Source: Phyllobacteriaceae bacterium (GTDB lineage Bacteria > Pseudomonadota > Alphaproteobacteria > Rhizobiales > Rhizobiaceae). Taken from it: a stretch of 64,000 nucleotides of DNA. Shown here piece by piece: positions 8,996 to 17,405 of this stretch. Both the position numbers and the translations under genes were made by a program. The stretch lies in contig JADJTR010000004.1 of assembly GCA_016711085.1 (NCBI GenBank), positions 372,001 to 436,000 of the forward strand, written 5' to 3'. The notes under the pieces were generated by a model. That model had not been told where the DNA came from, did not search any database, and worked only from the letters and a program-made list of their open reading frames with translations. Numbering within the stretch: position 1 is the stretch's first letter; each line of letters starts with the position of its first letter.

Positions 8996-9755
8996 TCGAT
9001 CGCTCCGCCATCGAGCGGAATGACCGAGCCGGTCATGAAGGCGGATTCCTCGGAGGCGAGGTAGACGGCGAGCGCCGCCACCTCCTCCGGCTTGCCGATG
9101 CGGCCGACCGGATGCGATTGCAGCAGCGACTTGATCGCCTTGTCCTTGCCGCCCATCGTCTTGCCCAGCGCCTCGGCGCGGTCATGGAAGGCCGGCGTTT
9201 CGATCATGCCCGGACAGATGACATTGCAACGCACGCCCTGGCGGGCGAAATCGATGGCGATCGATTTGGAGAGCCCGATCACCGCGCCCTTGGTTGCGCC
9301 ATAGGCATAGCGGTTCGGCACGCCTTTCAGCGACGACACCCACGACGCCATGTTGACGATCGAGCCCATGCTTTTTCGCGCCGCGGCGCGGTCGATCATG
9401 AACGGCAGGAAAGCGTGAGCCATGCGATGCATGGATTTGACGTTGACGTCGAAAGCCCGGTCCCAGGCCGCGTCGTCGCACGACAGCGCCGTGTTCGGCC
9501 TGACCTCGCCGACGACGTTGATCAGCGCATCGATGCCGCCGATATTCTCGGCGTATTGCGTGCACGCCGCGCTGTCGGTGACGTCGAGACGGGCGACGGA
9601 CGCGGCAGCGAGGCTGGCGAGCTTCTTCTCGTCGATGTCGATGGCGTGGACCTTGGCGCCCTCTCGGATGAAGGCTTCGGCGATGGCGCGGCCGATGCCT
9701 TGCCCGGCGCCGGTGACCACCGCGATGCGTCCGTCGAGCCGTCCGGCCGTGTCAC
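8992..9755 (-). CDS. SDR family NAD(P)-dependent oxidoreductase (likely indel near the N terminus)
   Basis: Classical short-chain dehydrogenase: cofactor motif VVTGAGQGIG, the structural segment INVVGEV (NNAG-equivalent), the catalytic Ser region NMASWVSS, Tyr-Lys in YAYGATKGAV, and CPGMIETP. The clean reading begins only at VVTGAG (about 9720). The best start is the GTG at 9755, which overlaps the stop of the upstream GNAT gene as GTGA and has AGGGGAGG just before it. Joining the two needs one added base near 9738-9745, giving a normal LDGRIAVVTGAG opening. Substrate unknown. Confidence 0.85.
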
Positions 9756-10438
9756 CCTCCCCTGTATTCTTCGAGCCTGCGCTTCTGGCGACCCTCGGCG
9801 TCGAAATTCGACGGATCGAGCCACGCTTCGCAGGCGGCCTTCAGTATGGGCCATTCGGTATCGATGATGGAATACCAAGCCGTGTCGCGATTGAGCCCCT
9901 TGGCGACCAGATGTTGGCGGAAAACCCCCTCGAAGGAGAAACCGAAACGAATTGCCGCACGCTTCGACGGCTCGTTGGCGTTGTTGCATTTCCACTCGTA
10001 GCGCCGGTAGCCGAGATCGTCGAAGGCATATTTGGCGAACAGGAACAGCGCCTCCGTCGCCGCCGGCTTGCGCGAAACCAGCGGTCCCCAATAGATGTGG
10101 CCGATCTCGATGGCGCCGTGCGCCGGCTCGATGCGCATCAGCGTTTGCCGTCCGGCGACGGCGCCGCTCGCCTTGTCGATGACGGCGAAGAACAGCGGAT
10201 CCGCGCTCGCCTCGGCATTGTCGAGCCAGGGCTGGAACGCGGCGCGACTTTCCGGCGGATATTCGAGAAGATAGCGAAAACGCTGGTCCGCGTCGGCGAC
10301 CGTCGAGGCGGCGAACAAGCCGTCGCCATGCCGCGAGGAAGAAAAGGGTTCGAGCCGGACGAAGCGGCCTTCCAAGGTGATTCGTTGCGGTCTTGGGCGG
10401 GTGGTCCAGTTGGCAAGATCGATCAAGGCTGACTCCAT
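9752..10438 (-). CDS. GNAT acetyltransferase, RimJ/RimL-like
   Basis: 228 residues. The fold is visible as LEGRFVRLEPF at the N terminus, GAIEIGHIYWGP, the CoA-binding region KPAATEALFLFAKYAFDDLGYRRYEWKC in pieces, and the family ending AIRFGFSFEGVFRQH. Such proteins often acetylate protein N termini or small amines. The ATG at 10438 fits the family start; the open frame extends upstream but without resemblance. Its stop overlaps the next gene (SDR), so the two are translationally coupled. Confidence 0.87.
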   Translation of the reverse strand: MESALIDLANWTTRPRPQRITLEGRFVRLEPFSSSRHGDGLFAASTVADADQRFRYLLEYPPESRAAFQPWLDNAEASADPLFFAVIDKASGAVAGRQTLMRIEPAHGAIEIGHIYWGPLVSRKPAATEALFLFAKYAFDDLGYRRYEWKCNNANEPSKRAAIRFGFSFEGVFRQHLVAKGLNRDTAWYSIIDTEWPILKAACEAWLDPSNFDAEGRQKRRLEEYRGG

Positions 10439-10547
10439 CGGGTGAGCGAATGAGGCGTAGCCCGGCAAGCGAGCGCAAACAAGCGCTGGGGGATGACGCT
10501 TCATCTCGACAAGGCTATTGTTCCGACATCGCTTGTGGAGGTTGGCT

Positions 10548-10844
10548 ATGCGCAGACTGGTCATCGCAGCAATGCTATTTGTGTCCACGCCCGCGTTCGC
10601 CGACGGCGAGGAAAAACCGCGCCATTGCGGCGGCATCGCCGGCCTGCAATGCGCAGCCGGCGCATTCTGCGATGTTCCCGACGGAACCTGCGGCGCCGCC
10701 GACCAGACCGGGATCTGTGCGCAAATCCCCGAAATCTGCACCCGTGAATTCATGCCGGTGTGTGGCTGCGACGGCAAAACCTACGGCAATGACTGTGAGC
10801 GCCGCGCCGCCGGCGTATCGAAGCTGAAGGATGGCGGCTGCTGA
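10548..10844 (+). CDS. Secreted Kazal-type serine protease inhibitor domain protein
   Basis: 98 residues. A signal peptide (MRRLVIAAMLFVSTPAFA) is followed by a cysteine-rich mature part with about 12 Cys. The C-terminal half is a Kazal domain: CTREFMPVCGCDGKTYGNDC. The N-terminal half (CGGIAGLQCAAGAFCDVPDG) is the second disulfide module that often precedes it in bacterial proteins. Kazal domains inhibit serine proteases by a canonical loop; the target here is unknown. GGAGG lies upstream of the ATG. Confidence 0.88.
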   Translation: MRRLVIAAMLFVSTPAFADGEEKPRHCGGIAGLQCAAGAFCDVPDGTCGAADQTGICAQIPEICTREFMPVCGCDGKTYGNDCERRAAGVSKLKDGGC

Positions 10845-10848
10845 GGCG

Positions 10849-11592
10849 TCAGCCGCGCCCGACGAAAGGCATCTTCGTCGCCATCACGGTCATCGACAGC
10901 ACATTGGCGTCAAGTGGCAGCGACGCCCTGTAGAGCACTGCGTCGCCGACCGCCTGTGCGTCCATGGTCGGTTCCGGCGCGATATCGCCGTTCGCCTGGC
11001 GCAATCCTTCCCCGAATTTCTCCGTCATCGGCGTCAACGCATTGCCGATGTCGATCTGGCCACAGGCGATGTCGAACGGCCGCCCGTCGAGCGCCAGCGT
11101 TTTCGTCAGGCCCGAAATCGCATGTTTGGTCGTCGTGTAGGCGACGGAGCCGGGCCGCGGCGCATGGGCCGAAATCGAACCATTGTTGATGATGCGCCCG
11201 CCTTGCGGGCGTTGCCGGCGCATCTGGCCGAAGGCGGCGCGGGCGCACAGAAACGCACCGTGAAGATTGACCGCGACGACGCGACTCCACTCCTCCACCG
11301 CCAATTCGTCGATCGGTTTGGCCGGAGCCGACGCCCCAGCGTTGTTGAACAGCAGGTCGACGCGGCCGAACGCCTCGACCGTTTCAGCGAACATGCGTTC
11401 GACCTCGCGTTCGCTCGTCACGTCGCAGGCGGTCGCCAAACCACCGCCCGCTTCCGCCACCGCTTCGTCGAGCAGCGCCTTTCGACGGCCGGCAAAGACG
11501 ACGCCCCAGCCGTTTCGCGCCAGATGCAGCGCCGCGGCGCGGCCGACGCCGGTGCCCGCGCCCGTGACGATAGCCACTTTTTTCGCGCTCAT
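10849..11592 (-). CDS. SDR family oxidoreductase
   Basis: 247 residues. Cofactor motif IVTGAGTGVGRAAA, NNAG in FNNAGASAP, Ser in NNGSISAHAP, Tyr-Lys in YTTTKHAISG. The start ATG at 11592 is fixed by the family N terminus MSAKKVAIVTG. Substrate unknown. It is monocistronic: an sRNA-type hairpin with a T tract lies immediately upstream on the same strand. Confidence 0.9.
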   Translation of the reverse strand: MSAKKVAIVTGAGTGVGRAAALHLARNGWGVVFAGRRKALLDEAVAEAGGGLATACDVTSEREVERMFAETVEAFGRVDLLFNNAGASAPAKPIDELAVEEWSRVVAVNLHGAFLCARAAFGQMRRQRPQGGRIINNGSISAHAPRPGSVAYTTTKHAISGLTKTLALDGRPFDIACGQIDIGNALTPMTEKFGEGLRQANGDIAPEPTMDAQAVGDAVLYRASLPLDANVLSMTVMATKMPFVGRG

Positions 11593-11648
11593 GGTGGTTT
11601 CCCCCGAATGGCCTTGCTTCGCAAAACCGGCGCGCCGCCGCAAGGCAA

Positions 11649-11712
11649 CAAAAAGGGCGGCTTGTAAGGGCCGCCCCAGTATGAGCCGGTACGGGAGGAG
11701 GAGACCGGCTTG
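11649..11712 (-). ncRNA. Candidate anti-Shine-Dalgarno small RNA (CCUCCUCCC-loop family)
   Basis: Minus-strand transcript of about 60 nt with two stem-loops. The first has a perfect 7-bp stem AGCCGGT/ACCGGCT (11710-11704 with 11690-11684) and a 13-nt loop CTCCTCCTCCCGT. The second, GGGCGGC/GCCGCCC (11676-11655), is followed by TTTTTGTT, a Rho-independent terminator. Two hairpins with CCUCCUCCC in the first loop is the architecture described for alphaproteobacterial cuckoo/CcsR/alpha-r14 sRNAs. TGTAAT (11721-11716) is a candidate -10, and a CtrA-type box covers the -35 region. The alternative is a terminator for the upstream membrane operon with a chance loop. Confidence 0.65.
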
Positions 11713-11737
11713 GTGATTACAATTTGAACGATAGCCG

Positions 11738-11753
11738 TTAACGAAGGGTTAAC
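11738..11753. promoter_or_regulatory. CtrA-type binding box
   Basis: TTAACGAAGGGTTAAC matches the TTAA-N7-TTAAC consensus, and it matches on both strands (preceded by G). On the minus strand it lies over the -35 position of the sRNA candidate, the arrangement seen at CtrA-activated promoters. Confidence 0.65.
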
Positions 11754-11775
11754 GCGCAATAAAAGCGGGACGAAT

Positions 11776-12618
11776 TCAGATCCATCCCGCCAGAAACGGC
11801 TGTCCGGCGAGCGCCTGGACGAAAACCAGCGCGACAAAGCCGATGAACAACGCCGTGAAAATCATCAAGGGGCGCTTGTCCACCCGGCCGAAAAGCGCCG
11901 CCGAGATGAGCGCAAATCCGGGCAGGAAATGCAGCGCGTGGCTGGCGAAAAAATGCGCCACGCGCAGATCGCCGCCGTCGCGAGCCCAGCCCATCAGCAA
12001 CGTGCTTTCGGCGTCGGACAGATTGCCGCCGACGAGATGGCTGCCCGATGCGCTCATCACGCCGGCGGTCGCGAACGTCAGCGGCAAGGTCAGGAGCAAG
12101 CCCCACACCAGTCCGGCCTTGACCACCGGCGACAGCGTTTCGCCGCCGCCGCGCATCAGCCAGCCTTGAACCGTCGACGCCGAAGTGAGCAGTACGGCGC
12201 CGACGCCCATCAGGGCGTAGGCAATCTGCCAGGCGACGGTTGAATCGTTGAAATGCGAGGTCGTGCCGAACGCGGCCGCGCCGGCGATGACCGCCAGCTC
12301 GGCGATAACGGCGAAAACGACGGCGCGCGAGTGCCAGCGCACCCAGCGCTTCTGCAAAGCGCCCTTTGACAGGTAGCCGGCATACCAGGCGAGCGTCGCC
12401 AGATAGACGGTGAGCGCCAGCACGAATTTCAGCGGCTTGTCCCAGATGCCGACGCCGGCGATCTCGCGGCTGTCGAGCAGCGCGGCCGCGCCCATCGGCA
12501 GGGCCAGCGACGCGACGAAAATCGCGGCTGAGGCGAATAGCGGCTCGCGCCGGTGGAACTCGGCGAACATTCCGGTCAGGCCGAACGGACGCGGCAGGTC
12601 GATCGATTGAACGCTCAT
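11776..12618 (-). CDS. Polytopic membrane protein, unknown function
   Basis: 280 residues with about seven hydrophobic helices, for example AAIFVASLALPMGAAALL, FVLALTVYLATLAWYAGYL, AVVFAVIAELAVIAGAAAF and PLMIFTALFIGFVALVFVQAL. No catalytic motif is recognised. It is the second gene of an operon behind the ABA4-like gene (17-bp gap). The pair may be repressed by the divergent TetR regulator. Confidence 0.8.
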   Translation of the reverse strand: MSVQSIDLPRPFGLTGMFAEFHRREPLFASAAIFVASLALPMGAAALLDSREIAGVGIWDKPLKFVLALTVYLATLAWYAGYLSKGALQKRWVRWHSRAVVFAVIAELAVIAGAAAFGTTSHFNDSTVAWQIAYALMGVGAVLLTSASTVQGWLMRGGGETLSPVVKAGLVWGLLLTLPLTFATAGVMSASGSHLVGGNLSDAESTLLMGWARDGGDLRVAHFFASHALHFLPGFALISAALFGRVDKRPLMIFTALFIGFVALVFVQALAGQPFLAGWI

Positions 12619-12635
12619 GGTTTTTCTCCCTCTTT

Positions 12636-13064
12636 TCAGGCGGTTTGAGGACGCAGCGCCGCGCGGGCGAAGCGCAGGGCGACGAAGGCGAGATAGCCGG
12701 CCGGACCGAACAGGAAGGTCAGAGCCAGACACGGAACGACGAGCAGGAATGGGATCGCCTCGTCGCGGGCGGTGCGGGTTTCCCATGCGCCGACGAACAG
12801 GTCGAAGGCGAGGTAGTGGATCCAGCCGGCGAGCGCGATCTCGGGCTGCGTGAACAACGCCATCACGTCGGCAAGCGAGCCGAAGCCGCCATTCGCGCCG
12901 GACCAGAAGGCCAGCACGAGGCCGGCGTAAGCGATGGACAACAGCATCGGCAGCGCGGCGCCGGCGATGCGGTCGGCCCACCTGCCGATCCACGGACTGG
13001 CGAGTAGCGCCGCCCAGCCGGCCAACGCCACAAGATTGGCGATTTGGAACAAATTGTCAGCCAT
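12636..13064 (-). CDS. ABA4-like family membrane protein (DUF4281)
   Basis: 142 residues with four transmembrane helices; the core GWIHYLAFDLFVGAWETR with P..FG.AG near the end is the ABA4-like signature. In plants ABA4 takes part in neoxanthin synthesis; the bacterial role is unknown. First gene of a two-gene operon; promoter TTGACA (minus strand, 13135-13130) lies inside repeated sequences that are probable TetR operators. Confidence 0.82.
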   Translation of the reverse strand: MADNLFQIANLVALAGWAALLASPWIGRWADRIAGAALPMLLSIAYAGLVLAFWSGANGGFGSLADVMALFTQPEIALAGWIHYLAFDLFVGAWETRTARDEAIPFLLVVPCLALTFLFGPAGYLAFVALRFARAALRPQTA

Positions 13065-13094
13065 GGTCTTCTCCCTCGACGATTTCTTGACAGT

Positions 13095-13158
13095 GTCCAG
13101 ATTGAAAATGCACGCAGATGTTTACGTTGTCAAGATTATTTTTACGCTGTCTAGATTG
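13095..13158. promoter_or_regulatory. Three repeated operator sites between ABA4-like operon and TetR gene
   Basis: Plus-strand GTCCAGATTG (13095), GTCAAGATTA (13129) and GTCTAGATTG (13149) are repeats of GTC-N-AGATT. Minus-strand context extends two of them to AATCT-N-GACA-N-CGTAAA. One copy holds the TTGACA -35 of the ABA4-like operon. Likely binding sites for the adjacent TetR protein. Confidence 0.5.
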
Positions 13159-13216
13159 TGGATCGCGGCGCGCTCTGTTACGGCTCGCCAGAGCCGATGC
13201 ATGTCGCCGAGGGCCA

Positions 13217-13831
13217 ATGACCAAACCGAACGAAGAAAAGCGCCCCTATCACCATGGGGACCTGCGCGCCGCGCTGCTTTCGGCAGCGGAAGAGGAACTG
13301 GCCGAAAAGGGCGTCGAGGCCTTCACGTTGCGCGGAGTCGCCAAACGCGCAGGAGTCTCCCATGCCGCGCCGGCCCATCATTTCCGCAATGTCGAGGCGA
13401 TGCTTACGGCTTTGGCGGCCATCGGCTTTCGACGCCTGACCGCCGCCATGCGCGCGCGCCATGCTGAAGCGGCGAAGACGCCGCGCGACCAGTTCATCGC
13501 GTCTGGCGTCGGTTATGTCGATTTCGCGCTCGCCAATCCGGCGCTGTTCCGGCTGATGTTTTCCTCGCAACGCCCGGAACACGGCAATGCTGACATGGCC
13601 GACGCCGGCGCCGAAGCCTTCGAGGTGCTCGTCGACGATGTCGCCGCCGTGCGCGGCGACGATCCCATGGCAAGCCGTGACGGCCGCTTCGATGTGACCG
13701 CCGCCTGGAGCCTCGCTCACGGATTGGCGAATTTGCTCATCGCCAACGGGCCGGGGTTCATCGCCGCCGATCTGGCGCGCGACCGGGATGGTTCGCTGCG
13801 CGACCTGATCGAGCGTGTGACGCCACGCTGA
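13217..13831 (+). CDS. TetR/AcrR family transcriptional regulator
   Basis: 204 residues. N-terminal TetR helix-turn-helix in the opening YHHGDLRAALLSAAEEE and FTLRGVAKRAGVSHAAPAHHF; the C-terminal domain (TetR_C_33-like) contains FALANPALFRLMFSS. The YHHGDLR opening is typical of a TetR subgroup regulating small metabolic or membrane operons. The start at 13217 fits this opening. It is divergent from the ABA4-like operon with repeated sites between, suggesting control of both. Confidence 0.93.
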   Translation: MTKPNEEKRPYHHGDLRAALLSAAEEELAEKGVEAFTLRGVAKRAGVSHAAPAHHFRNVEAMLTALAAIGFRRLTAAMRARHAEAAKTPRDQFIASGVGYVDFALANPALFRLMFSSQRPEHGNADMADAGAEAFEVLVDDVAAVRGDDPMASRDGRFDVTAAWSLAHGLANLLIANGPGFIAADLARDRDGSLRDLIERVTPR

Positions 13832-13834
13832 TTC

Positions 13835-14905
13835 TCACCAGGCCCGCTCGACCGACACCGCCTTGACCAGCGCCGTTACCGGCAAACCAGGACGAAGGCC
13901 GAGTTCGACAGCGGAACGCCGGGTGATGCGCGCCAACAACCGCCATCCGCCGAAATCGAGATCGATTTCGGCCGACGGGCCGCCGGTTTCGGCGCGGATG
14001 GCGACCACGGTCGCGGCGATGCGGTTGCGCACCGACAGGCCGTCGACCGCGCCCACGGCCAACGCCACATCGCCGGCGCGGATGCGCAGGCGCACGCTTC
14101 GGCCTGCCGCAAGGCCGGCGGACGCCAGTTCGAGACGCGCCCCGCCGATATCGATCGTCGCCAGCCCGTCCTCATCGACCGAAGCCACCTGCCCGTCGAG
14201 CACGCTGCCCCGCTCCGCCCGCCCGAACACTGCTTCGAGTTCGGGCCCCGCGAACATCTCGCCGACCGTTCCGCTCGCTGTCGTCCAGCCGCCATCGACG
14301 ACGACGACCGAATCGGCAAGCCGCAGGATTTCGTCCGGCTCGTGCGTGACCAGCAGGATCGGCAGGCGCGCTTCGCGCCGCAGCCGGTCAAGAAACGGCA
14401 GGATGTCCTCGCGCCGCGCCCGGTCCACCGACGACAAGGGTTCATCCATGACGAGGAGATCGGGACCGGACAGCAGCGCCCGGCCGATGGCCACGCGTTG
14501 GCGCTCGCCGCCCGACAACGTCGCCGGGCGACGGTCGAGCAGGCCTTCGACGCCGAGCATGTCGACGACCGCATCGAAGCCCGGCGCGCCGCGGCCGCGG
14601 CTCTTTCCGTAGTCGAGATTGGCGCGCACGCTCATGTGCGGAAACAGGCGGGCGTCCTGGAAGACAAAGCCGACGCCACGCCGTTCCGGCGGCAGGTCGA
14701 TCGCCGCCGTCGCATCGAACAGCGGCCGCCCGGCAAGCGCGATCCGCCCCTCGGCCGGCCGTAAAAGGCCGGCGACTGCCTTCAGGATCGTCGTCTTGCC
14801 GGAGCCGGAACGGCCGAACAGCGCGGTGACGCCCGTCCCGGCCGAAAACGCCGCCCGGACTTCAAAGCCGCCGGCGCGCGCGATGATGCCGACCTCGAGG
14901 CTCAT
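13835..14905 (-). CDS. modC: Molybdate ABC transporter ATP-binding protein ModC
   Basis: 356 residues. ABC ATPase with Walker A GRSGSGKTT, Q loop FVFQDARLFPHM, signature LSGGERQRVA, Walker B LLVMDEPLSS and H-loop LLVTHE. The C-terminal ~120 residues form a TOBE/mop-type molybdate-binding domain, which identifies ModC among ABC ATPases. The start codon overlaps the end of modB by four bases (ATGA). The complex imports molybdate for molybdenum cofactor synthesis. Confidence 0.93.
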   Translation of the reverse strand: MSLEVGIIARAGGFEVRAAFSAGTGVTALFGRSGSGKTTILKAVAGLLRPAEGRIALAGRPLFDATAAIDLPPERRGVGFVFQDARLFPHMSVRANLDYGKSRGRGAPGFDAVVDMLGVEGLLDRRPATLSGGERQRVAIGRALLSGPDLLVMDEPLSSVDRARREDILPFLDRLRREARLPILLVTHEPDEILRLADSVVVVDGGWTTASGTVGEMFAGPELEAVFGRAERGSVLDGQVASVDEDGLATIDIGGARLELASAGLAAGRSVRLRIRAGDVALAVGAVDGLSVRNRIAATVVAIRAETGGPSAEIDLDFGGWRLLARITRRSAVELGLRPGLPVTALVKAVSVERAW

Positions 14906-15582
14906 CGACCACCGCCCGGCAAACGGCGCGCCAGCGCTTCCGAAGCGAGGATTGCGCCGACCGCCAGAACGACCGAAAACGCCATCAGCCGTCCGGCCGG
15001 ACCCTCGCCGCCGACGCTTTGCAGCAGGCCGTAGATGGCGAGCGACAGGGTCTGGGTTTCGCCGGGAATGGAGGACACGAAGGTGATCGTCGCGCCGAAT
15101 TCGCCGAGCGCCTTGGCGAAGCCGAGCACCAGCCCGGCGAGCAGGCCAGGCGCGGCCAGCGGCAAAGTGATGGTGGCCAAGGCCCGCCACCGATTGGCCC
15201 CGAGCGTGCGCGCCGCCTCCTCAAGTCCCGCGTCGACGGCCTCGAGCGCCTGGCGGATCGGCCGCACCAGCACCGGAAAGGCCATGACGGCCGCGGCGAG
15301 CGCCGCGCCCTTCCACGTGAACGCCACGGGCGCGCCGGTCAGCCACTCGACGAAACGCCCGCCGGTCGCGTTCGGCGAAAACACCGCCAGCAGCGCATAG
15401 CCGGTCACGACCGGCGGCAGCACCAGCGGCAGCGTCACCACCGCCTGCAGCAACCCCTTGCCGCGAAAGGTCCCGCGCGCCAGCATCCAGGCGGTGGCGA
15501 GCGCCGGCGGCAGGGCGAACGCCATCGCGGCCGCCGCCACCTTGATCGACAGCCAGACAATGCCGATTTCGTCCGCCGTCAA
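14902..15582 (-). CDS. modB: Molybdate ABC transporter permease ModB
   Basis: 226 residues, five to six transmembrane helices. The cytoplasmic EAA loop is EEAARTLGANRWRALATITLPLAAPGL and the GEFGATITFVSSIPGETQTL segment is diagnostic of ModB. The TTG at 15582 overlaps the modA stop (TTGA) and gives the family N terminus TADEIGIVWLSIKVA; the frame is open further upstream inside modA but without similarity. Translationally coupled to modA and modC. Confidence 0.92.
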   Translation of the reverse strand: MTADEIGIVWLSIKVAAAAMAFALPPALATAWMLARGTFRGKGLLQAVVTLPLVLPPVVTGYALLAVFSPNATGGRFVEWLTGAPVAFTWKGAALAAAVMAFPVLVRPIRQALEAVDAGLEEAARTLGANRWRALATITLPLAAPGLLAGLVLGFAKALGEFGATITFVSSIPGETQTLSLAIYGLLQSVGGEGPAGRLMAFSVVLAVGAILASEALARRLPGGGR

Positions 15583-16332
15583 TTCATCGCTCCCGCCGGA
15601 ACAAAACCCCATTCGGCGAAGATGGCCTGTCCCTCCGACGAAGACAGGAACTCGAGAAACGCCCGCGCCGTCGGATTGTCCCTGGTCAACGCCGCCGGAT
15701 AACGGATCGGCGCATGGGTCGCCGGATCAAACGTGTAGGCGGCTTTGAGTTCAGGCGCCGCTTTCAGATCGGAACCATAGACGATGGCTGCTTTCGCCGC
15801 GCCCTTGCGCACGAATTCGAGCGCGGCGCGCACGTTGTCAGCAAAAACGGCGTTCGCTTTGACCTTTTCCCACATGTGCATCTTGTCGAGCGCGGCCTTG
15901 GCGTATTTGCCGGCCGGCACGTTGCCGGGATCGCCCATGGCGAATTTGCCCTGAGTCAGCAGCGACCCGGCGTCGTCTTCACCCTGCGCGGCGATGACGA
16001 GGATGTTGCCGGCGATATCGCGCCGCGTTTCGGCGAGGATCAACCTGCGTTCGGCCAGGAAATTCATCCAGTCCTCGTCGGCCGAGGCGAACAGGTCGGC
16101 CGGCGCGCCGGCTTCGATCTGTTTGGCGAGCGCCGAAGAGGCGGCGAAGGAAAAAATGATGTCGCCGCCGCCGGATTTGACGAAGGCGGCGTTTGCCGCC
16201 GCAAGGGAGTCCCCTGAGACTCGCCGCCGCGAAAATCAGGGCTTTGCCGTCCCCGGCCCGGCCAGAAACCGGCGTCAGGGCAGACATCGCCGCCGCCGCC
16301 GCCGCGACCACGAGGAATCGTCTGTCGATCAT
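15579..16332 (-). pseudogene. modA: Molybdate-binding periplasmic protein ModA (frameshift)
   Basis: An N-terminal signal peptide with an alanine-rich core starts at ATG 16332 and leads into GKALIFAAASL, the ModA opening. The following DSLAAANAAFVKSGGGDIIFSFAASSALAKQI, with the SSALAKQIE ligand segment, is in another frame down to the stop at 15579. The switch is at the CCCC run 16211-16214 (GGGG on the coding strand); three bases would give one ~250-residue protein. ModA captures molybdate for ModBC. modB and modC are intact, so an assembly error is more likely than a lost gene. The 185 bp upstream (16333-16517) show no clear ModE box or Moco riboswitch. Confidence 0.85.
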
Positions 16333-16517
16333 GATTTCATGCGCGCGCGAAGCGCTCCCATCGAGAATGTCTGTCTCTCCGGAAGCATCTCGGGCCGGGC
16401 GCGACCCGCGCGGCGGAGGATGCTCTTCATCGCAGGGGCGACCGGACGCCGCCCGCGCCGCCGGACCCAGGCCGGCGACGCCGACAAATTATCCCAAACG
16501 CCGCTGAACGCAATGCA

Positions 16518-17225
16518 TCAGGCGCGGGAATCCTCCACTGTCGCCTCGACGTGCTGCACCAAAGGCTGCGGCAATTTCAATGCCGACGCCAGTCCGTCGA
16601 GGAATGTGCGTTCCTGGTGCGTATCGGGGTCCACCGCGAGCCGCGCCGCCGTGTACATGGCGACACGCTGGGCGTCGGTTTCGGCCGCCGCCGCCAGCGT
16701 TTCCGGCGCGGCCGGATTGGCGAGTTCGTCGGCGATGAACCGTTCGGCTTCCGCGCCAAGCCCGGAAAGGGTCAGCCGGTCGAGGATGCGCTTGCGCTCG
16801 GCCTCGTCGACGCCGCCATCGGACCGCGCCGCCGCGATCATGGTGCGGATCAGCGTCAGGGCGAATTCCTCCTCGCCTTCCGCGCCGCTGCCCATGGTGA
16901 AGCCGGAATCGGCCGGCGGGGCCGGCAGTTCGGCCGGCGCCGACGCTTCGGTCGGCGCGCCGCCGCCCGAATCGCCGCCGCGATAATTCTGCCACGCTTT
17001 CCAGGCGAGGCCGCCGAGCGCGGCGAGACCGCCGAGTTTGACCGCCGTGCCGGTGACCGAACGCCCGGCCCGGGTGCCAAGCAGTACGGCGACCAGCGCG
17101 CCGGCGGCGAGCGGATTGTCCTTGGCCATTTGCTTGGCCTGTTCGGCCTTTTCGCCAACGGTCGATTCGGTGCCCGGCACCTTGGCTTTCAGCAAATCGT
17201 CGAGCAATTTTTTCGGGTCGAGCAT
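16518..17225 (-). CDS. TerB-like / DUF533 (YebE-type) protein
   Basis: 235 residues. It starts MLDPKKLLDDLLKAKVP, followed by a hydrophobic Gly/Ala-rich segment (LAAGALVAVLLGTRAG and KLGGLAALGGLAW) typical of DUF533, a Pro/Ala linker, and a C-terminal helical TerB-like domain with ARSDGGVDEAERKRIL and the DTHQERTFLDGLASAL ending. Members are membrane-associated and of unknown biochemical role; some occur with tellurite-resistance genes, none of which are seen here. Confidence 0.85.
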   Translation of the reverse strand: MLDPKKLLDDLLKAKVPGTESTVGEKAEQAKQMAKDNPLAAGALVAVLLGTRAGRSVTGTAVKLGGLAALGGLAWKAWQNYRGGDSGGGAPTEASAPAELPAPPADSGFTMGSGAEGEEEFALTLIRTMIAAARSDGGVDEAERKRILDRLTLSGLGAEAERFIADELANPAAPETLAAAAETDAQRVAMYTAARLAVDPDTHQERTFLDGLASALKLPQPLVQHVEATVEDSRA

Positions 17226-17405
17226 ATGCGCCTCCGGGGGAATTGTTGACGGCATGGGAACCAGCCCACCGTCAGCTAGGCATGGTCGCACGACAATGCA
17301 ATGACGCGGGTCAAATCCATGATCCGAAAGGGTCGGGCCGGCGAATGGCCTGTTCGGTCCACGCGTCGTCGCATCGGCGGACAATGGCGCAAACGGAGTA
17401 TCGCC

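Noticed and set aside
16333..16517. Molybdenum cofactor riboswitch or ModE site before modA
   Set aside because: Looked for paired elements and TATA-type ModE boxes; none convincing in the GC-rich gap.
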